A stretch of 64,000 bases of DNA from Peptococcaceae bacterium (GCA_900759105.1 CAAETY010000078.1:1-64000); one strand, 5' to 3'; shown: positions 1 through 7,958, counted from the stretch's first letter. Made by a program: numbers and translations. Notes: a model not told the origin generated them from the letters alone.

Positions 1-130
1 TCTCTAAGCTCTTCTGTTCACTAAAAAATTGTTCGGTTGCTTTATTATTAAAGCACTGGATTTATTTCGCTTGGCTGTTTAATTTTCAAAGAACATCTTT
101 ATTTGTTTGTCGCTCGCTCTCGCTGACGAC
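1..130 (-). other. Probable 5' leader of an rRNA operon leaving the left edge
   Basis: Read on the minus strand this stretch follows a very strong promoter, encodes no protein, and contains a GTTCTTTGAAAATT-type motif of the sort found in Bacillota rRNA leaders and 16S-23S spacers. A short GC-rich stem lies near 108-129. The mature rRNA itself would lie to the left of position 1 and is not in the window. The assignment is inferred from promoter strength and the leader motif. Confidence 0.5.
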
Positions 131-136
131 TCATTT

Positions 137-165
137 ATAATAACATCACATTCCTTATACGTCAA
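137..165 (-). promoter_or_regulatory. Strong sigma-70/A promoter, probably rRNA
   Basis: On the minus strand there is a TTGACG -35 box (165-160), a 17-nt spacer and a TATTAT -10 box (142-137). It reads toward the left edge of the window. No coding gene lies between it and position 1. Confidence 0.65.
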
Positions 166-216
166 CACCTTTCTTAAAAAAACTTGCTTTTTTTGTTAGG
201 TTTTTTCGTCTGCACG

Positions 217-246
217 AAAAAGCACCCTTGTCTCATGACAAGGGTG
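217..246 (-). terminator. Intrinsic terminator of the coiled-coil gene
   Basis: A perfect 9-bp stem (223-231 with 238-246) with a 6-nt loop is followed on the minus strand by a T5 run. It lies just after the stop of the gene at 262-1770 and separates it from the rRNA-type promoter. Confidence 0.85.
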
Positions 247-261
247 TTTGTAATTTTCCGC

Positions 262-1770
262 TTAAGATAGCGGTTTATAGCGTTTCAAGTGGTCAATGAT
301 TTCGCTAAGTTCATCTCTATCCTGTCTGATGACTTCGAGTTCTTTTCTATAAATTTCCGCTGCTTTTGTTAGAATGGATTCACTTTGTTCCAATGATGCC
401 ATTACTGTATTTTCTGCACGTTCCCAATAGCCTTGGTAGTCGATTTCTGCTTTTTCAAGGTATTTACTGAGGATTTCTACGCTATGTTGACGGCTGGCTG
501 TCAGTTCACTACGTGCTTCATTGAGTTTTTTGGAGCTTTCTTCTTTAGCGGTATCCATACGTGCTGCAATTTGCAAATCTGCATCATCGTACTTTTCTTT
601 GATTTCCGCTTCGGTTTCAGCGAGAAGCTGGGTCGCTAATACTTTTGCATCGGTAATAATCGTTTCTGCTTGTTTGCTTGCGTTTTGAATAATGGTTTGG
701 GCACGGCATCGTGCACGTTTAAGCGGTTCGTATTCTCCATTTCCAGGGTCGCATGCCAAACGGTCTATTAACAGGTCTTCACTTGCACCATCGATATAGG
801 ATGGATCCACATCGCAAAGGACGGTTAAGGAACGGATTAATCGGAGTGTTTTTTCACGTGGGACAAGCACCTCTGTTTTATGAAGCATTGGAGAACGCGC
901 TTCTTCTAAAAGCGTTTGTAATTCATGTAAATCTTCACAGATGGAATGGTGTTGTGCGGCACGCGCCTGCGTTAATTCATCTAATACGTCTTCTTGCTCA
1001 ACGTCCTCTGCGTTATCTTCATCATCGTATGTATTATACTCATCATCTATTTCCGGTTCTGCAACAGCATCGTTTTCCATAATTTCTTCTGTTTCAACAA
1101 CTTCGTCATCATTGGTTTCCTTATCTGTTGGTTCTTCCTCAGTATCTGTTTGGGCTTCTTCCGTTTCTAGCTGGGCTGGCTTTACAAATCTTGGTTTTCG
1201 AATGCGTCGGGCCGGAGATGGGATTTCTTCTGTTTCTTCTATAGAAGTGGTTTCCGCTTCGTTTCCCTCCTTAGCCATTTGTTCACGTTCTTTCATGCGC
1301 TGAATAGCCGGTTCATCATCAACAGAGCGCAGGTCATCAAAAAACGGGTCACGAGCTTTTTGTGCTTCATCACGAATCACTTGACTTTTAACGTTAGATT
1401 CCTGTTCTTGGTAAACGTAGGCGCTATCTTTTAAGTCGTCTTCTGTAGGCTTTTCTTGAAGACGTTCTTCTGCTTCTTCAACATACGGGTCCGCTTCTTC
1501 GTTTATTTGAAGGTCAGATGCGTTTTCTAATGCCTCTTCTTCTTCGTGAAGCTTCATATATTCGCCAATGGTTGCTTGCGGATCTATCCCATCGGTAAAC
1601 GGTGCGCCTTCTTCAAGATTGATATCAATAGCTTGGGCGTCCTCCTGCTGTTCCACAGTTTCTGCCTTGTGCGAGCGATAGGCCGTTCCGTCATTCATGA
1701 CGTTCAGCACGTTGCTCACATTGTATTTGTTATTTTCCGCTTCGGAAAAATGCGTTTTATTATCAGGCAT
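262..1770 (-). CDS. Acidic protein with C-terminal coiled coil, function unknown
   Basis: I do not recognise a named family. The start at 1770 is chosen because AGGAGG lies 8 nt upstream; this gives 502 residues. The first half (to about residue 270) is very rich in Glu and Asp with a basic island near 190-200, and looks disordered. Residues about 355-495 form a long heptad or hendecad-like coiled coil with Ala, Glu and Lys, reminiscent of DivIVA-type or ATP-synthase b-type helices. There is no signal peptide or membrane segment, so it is probably cytoplasmic or membrane-peripheral. The gene is monocistronic, between the rpsT terminators and an rRNA-type promoter. A scaffold or cell-division role would be a guess from shape only. 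Confidence 0.8.
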   Translation of the reverse strand: MPDNKTHFSEAENNKYNVSNVLNVMNDGTAYRSHKAETVEQQEDAQAIDINLEEGAPFTDGIDPQATIGEYMKLHEEEEALENASDLQINEEADPYVEEAEERLQEKPTEDDLKDSAYVYQEQESNVKSQVIRDEAQKARDPFFDDLRSVDDEPAIQRMKEREQMAKEGNEAETTSIEETEEIPSPARRIRKPRFVKPAQLETEEAQTDTEEEPTDKETNDDEVVETEEIMENDAVAEPEIDDEYNTYDDEDNAEDVEQEDVLDELTQARAAQHHSICEDLHELQTLLEEARSPMLHKTEVLVPREKTLRLIRSLTVLCDVDPSYIDGASEDLLIDRLACDPGNGEYEPLKRARCRAQTIIQNASKQAETIITDAKVLATQLLAETEAEIKEKYDDADLQIAARMDTAKEESSKKLNEARSELTASRQHSVEILSKYLEKAEIDYQGYWERAENTVMASLEQSESILTKAAEIYRKELEVIRQDRDELSEIIDHLKRYKPLS

Positions 1771-1930
1771 TGTCCACGCCTCCTGCTTTAGTCTATTATT
1801 TCTCATTATATCCTTTGTACCTTCGTTTGTCTACACGCGCACAGGCACAGTGATTGCCTGTCAGTGAGAAGCATTTCACTACCATCATACTGCGCCAGCC
1901 GTTTTCACTGCGAGCATCTCTTTTGCGCCA

Positions 1931-1971
1931 TAAAAAAGAGATATAATTGCCGGTTTGCAATCATATCTCTT
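1931..1971 (-). terminator. Second terminator downstream of rpsT
   Basis: A long hairpin (about 15 bp with one mismatch, loop near 1950-1956) is followed on the minus strand by a T6 run. It lies about 50 nt beyond the first rpsT terminator, so it acts as a back-up or ends a short read-through RNA. Confidence 0.7.
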
Positions 1972-2018
1972 CTATATTTGTTAAGCGCATTTTGCACAGT
2001 CAAGTGTTTGGAACAAAA

Positions 2019-2043
2019 TAAAAAAAGCCACCCTGCGGCAGCT
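2019..2043 (-). terminator. rpsT terminator
   Basis: A 7-bp stem containing two G-U pairs (2026-2032 with 2037-2043) precedes a T-rich run on the minus strand, 15 nt after the rpsT stop. Confidence 0.75.
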
Positions 2044-2057
2044 TCTTCTATTTCAAC

Positions 2058-2321
2058 TTACGCCATGTGGTTGTAAGCCTTCATGATTCTGGATTTCTTG
2101 TTAGCAACGTTGTTTTTGTGGAGAAGGCCCTTAGAACCTGCTTGGTCGAGTTTCTTCACAGCAAGTGCCATTGCTTCAGCAGCTTGAGCTTTATCACCAG
2201 CTTCAACTGCACGGTCGAAAGCCTTAACAGCGGTACGAACAGCGCTCATAGCGCTTGCGTTGCGAAGACGACGAACTTCAGCAGTTTTAGCACGTTTTTT
2301 TGCAGACTTGATGTTTGCCAA
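2058..2321 (-). CDS. rpsT: 30S ribosomal protein S20
   Basis: This 87-residue basic protein begins ANIKSAKKR and has the Lys/Arg/Ala-rich helical composition of S20, which binds 16S rRNA early in 30S assembly. The start is a TTG codon at 2321: GGGGAGGTG lies a few nt upstream, the length matches the family, and the longer frame has non-homologous residues before it. The TTG start is notable because rpsT in Escherichia coli also uses a weak non-AUG start (UUG) linked to autoregulation. Two terminators follow. Confidence 0.97.
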   Translation of the reverse strand: MANIKSAKKRAKTAEVRRLRNASAMSAVRTAVKAFDRAVEAGDKAQAAEAMALAVKKLDQAGSKGLLHKNNVANKKSRIMKAYNHMA

Positions 2322-2518
2322 TGCGAACACCTCCCCTTTGGCAAATTTACTCTTCTCGAGCATTTTAACACGGATTATCATACCATGCCGGGAAACGAAT
2401 TGCAAGCAGCTTTATACACTTTTACGGCATTTTTCGTGGTTTTTTTATCTATTCCGGCTTCTTTGTTTGCTTCAAATAAAAAGCACGCACATCATGAGAG
2501 ATATGCGCGCCTTGATTC

Positions 2519-2704
2519 TTAATCGAGCGGTTTGAATGCAGTTTTTGTTGCGCCGCAAAGCGGACATTTCCAGGTATCAGGAAGTTCATTAAAAGGTGTT
2601 CCCGCCGGAATTTTACCTTTTCTGTCGCCCTTTGCAGGCATATACATATAACCACAGGATGCCATTTGACATTGATAAACTGTCATATCTTTTTCTTCAC
2701 TCAT
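2519..2704 (-). CDS. Rubredoxin with CX4C first metal knuckle
   Basis: This 61-residue protein has the rubredoxin core: CGYMY, the IPAGTPF loop, the acidic LPDTW segment and CPLCG. The iron ligands are Cys12, Cys17, Cys47 and Cys50. The first pair is spaced CX4C instead of the usual CX2C, as in the second rubredoxin type described from Desulfovibrio. It would carry electrons in the cytoplasm, for example to rubrerythrin, superoxide reductase or oxygen reductase. AGGAGG lies 6-7 nt before the ATG. It sits 52 nt behind the trxB-coupled small gene on the same strand with no terminator visible between them, so it is probably co-transcribed with thioredoxin reductase. Confidence 0.93.
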   Translation of the reverse strand: MSEEKDMTVYQCQMASCGYMYMPAKGDRKGKIPAGTPFNELPDTWKCPLCGATKTAFKPLD

Positions 2705-2756
2705 GGTTCTTCCTCCTCAGTATTTTCTTACGGTTAATATTTTCAACACAACGCTT

Positions 2757-2867
2757 TTAAAAAAAGCTTGCAATTGACATAAAAGAGGGCAGCAACAAGC
2801 CGATGCACAGCAATACCGCCAATATTACCAAAAATATCTGTGTTCCTTTGCTTCTTTTCGGTCTCAT
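2757..2867 (-). CDS. 36-residue single-span membrane peptide coupled to trxB
   Basis: The ATG overlaps the trxB stop as ATGA, giving a 36-codon frame: a basic start (MRPKRSKGTQ), then one continuous hydrophobic helix of about 16-18 residues (about 11-26) and a short hydrophobic tail ending SFF. The topology predicted by the positive-inside rule is N-in. I do not recognise a family. The stop-start overlap argues for translational coupling to thioredoxin reductase, and the gene fills the space between trxB and the rubredoxin. It is too short for routine gene callers. Confidence 0.65.
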   Translation of the reverse strand: MRPKRSKGTQIFLVILAVLLCIGLLLPSFMSIASFF

Positions 2868-3799
2868 GCGCGCGCACTTCCTTCACGGAAATAGCGTTCA
2901 ATATCGGTCATTACCACACCGCCATCACCAACAGCAGTAGATACCTGACGTACGACTTTTTTACGTACGTCCCCGATAGCATAAACGCCCGGGATATTGG
3001 TCGCCATATATTCATCGGTAATGATATAGCCGCGTTCGTCCACTTTTAAGTTTTCCGGATAAACGTCTTTGTTTGGATCATAGCCGACAAAAATGAAGCA
3101 GCCGTCAAAATTCCAGGTCTTTTCTTCGCCGGTTTTGACATTTTTTGTCACAACCGTTTCAAGTTGTTCACCACCGTCAAAGGATTCCACAACGGTATCC
3201 CACACAAAGCGAATCTTATCGTTGGCAAACGCTGCTTCTTGACTGCGCTTGTTTGCACGGAGTTCATCGCGGCGATGGAAAACTGTTACACTGTTGCACA
3301 TGTTAGCAAGGTAAATAGCATCTTCCACAGCCACATCCCCGCCGCCAACAACTGCGACATCCTTGCCACGGAAGAAGAAACCATCACAGGTACCACAATA
3401 GCTCACACCGTGACCTCGGAACTTGTCTTCATTTGGCACACCCAAGGTGCGTGGATGTGCACCGGTTGCCAAAATAATGGCACGGGCTTCATATTCTTTT
3501 TCTTCGAGACCGTTGTTTGTAATGATTTTCTTTACATCACCGTCAACATCCAAGCGAAGCACTTGCTCAAAAATAAATTCAGCTTCAAAAGCCATTGCGT
3601 GTTCATAAAACTTCATCCCAAGTTCAGCACCGGCAATCCCTTGTGGATAGCCCGGGAAGTTTTCAACCAAATCAGTGGTTGCAGCTTGTCCACCCGGCAT
3701 CCCCATTTCAAACACAGCAACAGAGTAGCCGGCACGACGTGCATAAACACTTGCAGTTAAACCGGCAGGGCCGGCACCAATAATAGCGATATCGTACAT
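2864..3799 (-). CDS. trxB: Thioredoxin reductase (NADPH)
   Basis: This 311-residue flavoprotein reduces thioredoxin with NADPH. Visible motifs are the FAD-binding GAGPAGL near residue 8, the redox pair Cys135-Cys138 in CGTCDG, the NADPH fold GGGDVAVEDA, an HRR segment typical of NADPH preference, and the second FAD motif YAIGD near the C terminus. Length fits the low-molecular-weight bacterial class. AGGAGG precedes the ATG. It follows a tRNA-Arg gene by 27 nt on the same strand and is followed by an overlapping small membrane-peptide gene and a rubredoxin gene, which suggests one redox unit. Confidence 0.96.
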   Translation of the reverse strand: MYDIAIIGAGPAGLTASVYARRAGYSVAVFEMGMPGGQAATTDLVENFPGYPQGIAGAELGMKFYEHAMAFEAEFIFEQVLRLDVDGDVKKIITNNGLEEKEYEARAIILATGAHPRTLGVPNEDKFRGHGVSYCGTCDGFFFRGKDVAVVGGGDVAVEDAIYLANMCNSVTVFHRRDELRANKRSQEAAFANDKIRFVWDTVVESFDGGEQLETVVTKNVKTGEEKTWNFDGCFIFVGYDPNKDVYPENLKVDERGYIITDEYMATNIPGVYAIGDVRKKVVRQVSTAVGDGGVVMTDIERYFREGSARA

Positions 3800-3826
3800 T
3801 TTAATGAGCCTCCTATTTCATAACAA

Positions 3827-3899
3827 CGCCAGTGACAGGAGTCGAACCTGCGGCCAATGGTTTAGGAAACCACTGCTCTATCCTCTGAGCTACACCGGC
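3827..3899 (-). tRNA. tRNA-Arg (anticodon CCT)
   Basis: The cloverleaf is complete: a 7-bp acceptor stem with one G-U pair, the D-arm (TAGCTCAGAGGATAGAGCA), an anticodon loop TTCCTAA giving CCU, and the TTCGA T-loop. It reads codon AGG. The 3' CCA is not encoded. A strong promoter lies directly upstream and trxB follows 27 nt downstream, so the tRNA is probably processed from a tRNA-trxB transcript. Confidence 0.95.
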
Positions 3900-3925
3900 A
3901 CAACGCCCTGCGTTATGATGGTTAA

Positions 3926-3954
3926 AGTATACCACGGGTGGTTATTTCCGTCAA
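3926..3954 (-). promoter_or_regulatory. Promoter of tRNA-Arg/trxB unit
   Basis: TTGACG (3954-3949), a 17-nt spacer and TATACT (3931-3926) lie about 27 nt upstream of the mature tRNA 5' end. Confidence 0.8.
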
Positions 3955-3995
3955 AATAATCTCACCTCTAAGGGTATGTTGTTGTTTTTTCTTAA

Positions 3996-4081
3996 AATTT
4001 AAAGAAGCAACGAACTGCATCCACGCTTGCAGCTCGTTGCTTCTTTCATCGTTGAGAGAAGGCACGCACCCTCTCTCTCCG
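3996..4081 (-). ncRNA. Candidate small structured RNA
   Basis: A consensus promoter (4088-4116) fires into about 85 nt with no plausible protein. The RNA would contain a GAGAGA-rich hairpin near 4050-4078 and then a long imperfect hairpin (4001-4013 with 4034-4046, extended inside), followed by an AAATTTT stretch that could end transcription. Alternatively this is a long leader reading into the tRNA-Arg/trxB unit. From 4117 to 4384 I see nothing else. Confidence 0.35.
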
Positions 4082-4087
4082 ACTATA

Positions 4088-4116
4088 ATTATAGGGTATT
4101 CACTTATATAATGCAA
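4088..4116 (-). promoter_or_regulatory. Promoter upstream of the candidate small RNA
   Basis: TTGCAT (4116-4111), a 17-nt spacer and a perfect TATAAT (4093-4088) on the minus strand, with no protein-coding gene immediately downstream. Confidence 0.6.
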
Positions 4117-4384
4117 GAAGATTATTTATGTTTGCATATAGGTTCTCATTGCTGCTTGTCATATTCTCGTCTTCATAAGATTTCAGTTGGATATCGCCGT
4201 CATGTTCTCGTCATTGCTTGTATATTTATTAGCCGTTATGTTGTTTTTCAAAGCGACTGATTAGAATCTTTCTATTTAAGTAATTATTTTCATGATAGCT
4301 TGACCGGCCATCGTATAATATCGTCACCTTTGAAACTCTGCGCGATATTATTGCGATTTGCGTTTTTTCATCCTATGCCTTCCC

Positions 4385-4418
4385 ATAAAAAACCCGCAAC
4401 CTGTGACGGTTGCGGGTT
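4385..4418 (-). terminator. Terminator of the met operon
   Basis: A GC-rich 11-bp perfect stem (4391-4401 with 4408-4418) followed by a T-run on the minus strand, 8 nt after the metQ stop. Confidence 0.92.
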
Positions 4419-4425
4419 AGAAAAA

Positions 4426-5301
4426 TTACTTATCTTCGCTTGCTACAGGAAGCACAGCACCCTTGAAGGTGTCTTCGATGTACTGCTTTGCTTCATCGGA
4501 GGTAAGGATTTTCATGATTACTTGGGTCTTTGCGGAATCTTCTTCGCCTTCACGAACAGCGATGATGTTTGCATAAGTCTTTGCAGCAAGGCTGTCTGCT
4601 TCTTCGATAGCAAGTGCATCGTCAAGGGACAAGCCTGCATCGAGTGCATAGTTACCGTTTACAACAGCGATGTCAACGTCTTGAAGGGAACGTGGAATTT
4701 GAGCAGCTTCCAATTCAACGATTTCGAGGTTCTTTGGATTTTCTGCAATATCAAGCTTGGTTGCGGTGATATCAACGCCGTCTTTCAACTTGATCAAGCC
4801 GTTTTCTTGGAGCAAGAGCAAGGCACGTGCTTCGTTGGTTGCATCGTTAGGAACCGCTACTTTTGCACCATCAGGAAGAGAATTCAAGTCGGTCACGGAT
4901 TCGGAGAAGATACCCATTGGTTCGTAGTGAATAGCACCTGCGCTAACGAGCTTGGTACCATTTTCTTCACAGAAGTTTTCGAGGTATGGATAGTGTTGGA
5001 AGTAGTTAGCATCCAAATCACCGGCATCAAGTGCTTTGTTTGGTTGTACATAATCGGTGAATTCTACGACTTTGAGGGTGTAGCCTTCTTTTTCGAATTC
5101 ATCTGCAAAATGATTCAAGATTTCAGCGTGTGGAGATGGGGATGCGCCGATGGTAATGGTTTTGCTATCGGAAGAAGCTTCGGTTGCTGCGCTGGAAGCG
5201 GAGCTTTGAGAAGCAGCATCTTTGTTACCGCCGCAGCCGGCAAACAAGCCCAACGCGAGAGTAGCAACAAGTGCAGTTGCAATTAATTTTTTGTTTTTCA
5301 T
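4426..5301 (-). CDS. metQ: Methionine ABC transporter substrate-binding lipoprotein
   Basis: This 291-residue NlpA/MetQ-family protein captures methionine outside the membrane for the MetNI transporter. It has a lipoprotein signal with lipobox LFAGC (Cys23), a Ser/Ala-rich linker, then ITIGASPSPHAEIL and the DANYFQHYPYL segment characteristic of MetQ. Of two nearby ATG codons, 5301 is preferred because AAGGAG lies 7 nt upstream. It is the last gene of the SAM-riboswitch operon. Confidence 0.95.
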   Translation of the reverse strand: MKNKKLIATALVATLALGLFAGCGGNKDAASQSSASSAATEASSDSKTITIGASPSPHAEILNHFADEFEKEGYTLKVVEFTDYVQPNKALDAGDLDANYFQHYPYLENFCEENGTKLVSAGAIHYEPMGIFSESVTDLNSLPDGAKVAVPNDATNEARALLLLQENGLIKLKDGVDITATKLDIAENPKNLEIVELEAAQIPRSLQDVDIAVVNGNYALDAGLSLDDALAIEEADSLAAKTYANIIAVREGEEDSAKTQVIMKILTSDEAKQYIEDTFKGAVLPVASEDK

Positions 5302-5327
5302 AGTCATTCTCCTTCGAATTATTTTTA

Positions 5328-5993
5328 TTAGTCATTGATACGCTTATCGGAACGTTTTGCAATACGAGCACCAACGGATTGGATAAGCTGTACCATTACA
5401 ACTAGCAAGACAACAGTAATTAACATGGTACCGGAATCATAGCGGTTGTAGCCATAGCGAATAGCAATGTCCCCAAGACCGCCACCACCGATAAAGCCTG
5501 CCATTGCAGAGTAACCCAAGATTGTAGTTGCACTCACGAGAACCCCGTTTAACAGGGATGGCATAGATTCAGGCAACAGTACCTTTTTAACGATTTGCAT
5601 GTTAGAAGCGCCCATTGATTGCGCAGCTTCAATCACACCGTGATCAATTTCAAGCAAGGATTGTTCAACCATACGTGCAACAAACGGTGCAGCAGAGACA
5701 ACCAACGCTACAATCGCAGCACTGGTTCCAATGGTGGTCCCAACAATCATGCGGGTAAATGGTTGAATGGTAATCATCAAAATCAAGAACGGTACGGAAC
5801 GTAAGATATTTACAATCCCACCAATCAGCCAATTAAGACTTGGCATTGGTTGAATACCGTTTCTATCGCTCATTACCAAGAACACCCCCAACGGTACACC
5901 GATGATATAGGAAAGCACGGTGATAGCGACGGTCATATAGAAGCTTTCAAGTGTCCCTTGTGCGAGCATTTGAATCATTTGTGAATCAAGCAT
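5328..5993 (-). CDS. metI: Methionine ABC transporter permease
   Basis: This 221-residue integral membrane protein has about five hydrophobic spans and the cytoplasmic loop ESMGASNMQIVKKVLLPES (EAA motif) that contacts the ATPase. The partners are MetN (overlapping by 8 nt upstream) and MetQ (26 nt downstream). The length is typical for MetI. A GGGGGTG ribosome-binding sequence lies inside the end of metN, suggesting coupled translation. Confidence 0.95.
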   Translation of the reverse strand: MLDSQMIQMLAQGTLESFYMTVAITVLSYIIGVPLGVFLVMSDRNGIQPMPSLNWLIGGIVNILRSVPFLILMITIQPFTRMIVGTTIGTSAAIVALVVSAAPFVARMVEQSLLEIDHGVIEAAQSMGASNMQIVKKVLLPESMPSLLNGVLVSATTILGYSAMAGFIGGGGLGDIAIRYGYNRYDSGTMLITVVLLVVMVQLIQSVGARIAKRSDKRIND

Positions 5994-7005
5994 CCTGTGT
6001 CACCCCCTCTACAGAAATACCGCGATCCAACAGATAGCGCATGGCGCGTTCTGATTCGACGAGGTCAGGCAACTGAATAACCATATCACCGTAGGTATCG
6101 CCTTCAATAGTACGGAGATTCGCATGGATAATATTAACAGGAATTTTTAAATCCAAAATCATTTTTGCAATGATTGGTTCCAGCGCATTGCTACCATTAT
6201 AAACAACACGCAGGAAACGCCCTTCGCCCGGACGGTAGGTTACCGGGTCTTCTTCTTCACGATACACCAATTGGCGTGTCGCATCGGTTTTTGGGTGGGT
6301 AAAGATTTCTTGAACAGATCCTACTTCAGCAATACGGTGGTTCGCAATAATGGCCACACGTGAGCAAACTTCTTCAATAACACTCATTTCATGGGTAATA
6401 ATGATGACGGTAATACCCATTTCTTTGCTGAGCTTTTTGAGCAACGCCAAAATGGACGCTGTGGTTTGCGGGTCAAGCGCAGAGGTCGCTTCGTCACACA
6501 AAAGCACCTTCGGGTTTGTTGCCAGCGCACGTGCAATGGCCACACGTTGCTTCTGCCCACCGGACAATTGCACCGGATAGGCATTGGCACGTTCGGAAAG
6601 GCCAACAATTTCCAAAAGTTCTTGTGCACGTTTCACAGCTTCATCTTTTTTCACACCGGCTAGTTCTAATGGAAAGCATACATTTTCCAAGGCAGTACGC
6701 TGCATCAGCAAGTTAAACTGTTGGAAAATCATCCCCATTTGTTGACGTGCCTTGCGCAATTCTTTATCACTCAAGGTATTTAAGTCTTGGCCGTCAAACA
6801 TAACAGCACCAGAGGTTGGTTTTTCCAAGAAATTGATACATCTTACCAAGGTACTTTTCCCGGCACCGGACAAACCGATAATACCGAAAATTTCGCCTTC
6901 CTTGACAGTTAAGTTAATGCCTTCCAGCGCGATGACATCTCGCCCTTTGATTTTGAAAACCTTATGCAGGTCTTTGATTTGAATGAGGTCTTTACCCTCT
7001 TGCAT
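5986..7005 (-). CDS. metN: Methionine ABC transporter ATP-binding protein
   Basis: This ATPase of the MetNIQ importer has a Walker A sequence GLSGAGKST near residue 44-52, Q-loop, signature LSGGQKQR, Walker B LLCDEATSALDP, H-loop ITHE, and a C-terminal NIL domain (about residues 265-335) known in this family to bind methionine for trans-inhibition. The start at 7005 (ATG) has GGGAG 8 nt upstream, inside the end of metA; an in-frame GTG 9 nt earlier has poor spacing. The product is 339 residues. Confidence 0.95.
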   Translation of the reverse strand: MQEGKDLIQIKDLHKVFKIKGRDVIALEGINLTVKEGEIFGIIGLSGAGKSTLVRCINFLEKPTSGAVMFDGQDLNTLSDKELRKARQQMGMIFQQFNLLMQRTALENVCFPLELAGVKKDEAVKRAQELLEIVGLSERANAYPVQLSGGQKQRVAIARALATNPKVLLCDEATSALDPQTTASILALLKKLSKEMGITVIIITHEMSVIEEVCSRVAIIANHRIAEVGSVQEIFTHPKTDATRQLVYREEEDPVTYRPGEGRFLRVVYNGSNALEPIIAKMILDLKIPVNIIHANLRTIEGDTYGDMVIQLPDLVESERAMRYLLDRGISVEGVTQDA

Positions 7006-7010
7006 TTTGT

Positions 7011-7958
7011 TCACTCCCGTTTTTTTCGCTCGCTACATCGTGGCATGAGCGTACTCAAGTCATATGGTGTCCCCGGATAAACAATATGATTTAACCAGTT
7101 TGAAAACAACAGGTTCGCATGTCCTCGCCAACGCACCATAGGCGCAAGATTTGGATCGTTACCCGGAAAATAATCTTTCGGAAACGGAACGTTATCCAAT
7201 CCTTTTTTGACATCGCGTTCATATTCTTCAGCCAGCGTCAGTGGGTCATATTCGATATGCCCCGATGAAAAATAGTGTCTTTGGTCAATCGTTGTGGTCA
7301 ATAACGGGCCGGCTTCATCACTTTGCGCCAATACCTTCAAATCCGAACATGCCACTATATCGGCAGCGCGGTTTTCGGTATGGCGGGAATGTGGGCAATA
7401 GAATACATCATCAAAGCCCTGCGTGATGTCACGGTTACGAATCAAACGATGGTCAAATACACCAAAGAGCTTTTCCGGAAGGATATGCTTAGGTATGCCA
7501 TAGTAGTAATAGAACGCGGCTTGGCTTGCCCAGCAAATGAAAAAGCTCGAATACACATTGGTATTACAGAAGTCAAAGACTTCACAAAGCTCTTCCCAGT
7601 AATCCACATCTTCAAAATCCAGCATTTCTACCGGTGCCCCTGTCACGATAAAACCATCATAACGACGATTTTTCACTTCATTAAACGGATGATAGAACTT
7701 TAACAAGTGGTCTTGTGGGGTATTTTTGCTCTTGTGGTTGCTTGGCATGATAAGGTCCACATCCACCTGCAGTGGTGTGTTCCCAATCAAGCGCAAGAAC
7801 TGGGTTTCTGTCACAATCTTCTTTGGCATGAGGTTTAAGAGCCCAATGTGTAAGGGACGAATGTCCTGGGTGCGTGCGCGTTCCTCATGCATGACCTGGA
7901 TAAACTCTTTTTTGAGTGTCTCTGCAGCTGGAAGATCTTTAGGAATAATTACAGGCAT
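7011..7958 (-). CDS. metA: Homoserine O-acetyltransferase (MetA family)
   Basis: This 315-residue enzyme acylates L-homoserine in methionine synthesis. The catalytic Cys142 (FICWAS) and the His234/Glu236 pair (GHIE) are present. Residue 111 is Glu (GAPVEML). In published work on this family Glu111 goes with acetyl-CoA use and Gly111 with succinyl-CoA use, so acetyl transfer is predicted in spite of the usual succinyltransferase label. That matches the next gene in the pathway, an O-acetylhomoserine sulfhydrylase. AAAGGTGG precedes the ATG. The 85-nt gap from metY holds a weak hairpin near 8005-8035. Confidence 0.95.
   Translation of the reverse strand: MPVIIPKDLPAAETLKKEFIQVMHEERARTQDIRPLHIGLLNLMPKKIVTETQFLRLIGNTPLQVDVDLIMPSNHKSKNTPQDHLLKFYHPFNEVKNRRYDGFIVTGAPVEMLDFEDVDYWEELCEVFDFCNTNVYSSFFICWASQAAFYYYYGIPKHILPEKLFGVFDHRLIRNRDITQGFDDVFYCPHSRHTENRAADIVACSDLKVLAQSDEAGPLLTTTIDQRHYFSSGHIEYDPLTLAEEYERDVKKGLDNVPFPKDYFPGNDPNLAPMVRWRGHANLLFSNWLNHIVYPGTPYDLSTLMPRCSERKKRE

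Noticed and set aside
941..1303. Ser-rich 120-codon frame on the plus strand
   Set aside because: It is the antisense of the Glu/Asp-rich region of the coiled-coil gene; antisense of GAA/GAG codons yields Ser- and Phe-rich shadows.
3922..4116. 64-codon minus-strand frame across the candidate small RNA
   Set aside because: It has no ribosome binding site, runs through a promoter and an inverted repeat, and shows no protein-like composition.
4300..5286. 328-codon open frame on the plus strand
   Set aside because: It lies antisense to metQ, whose signal peptide, motifs and ribosome binding site are clear; the plus frame has Cys/Phe-rich composition typical of an antisense shadow.
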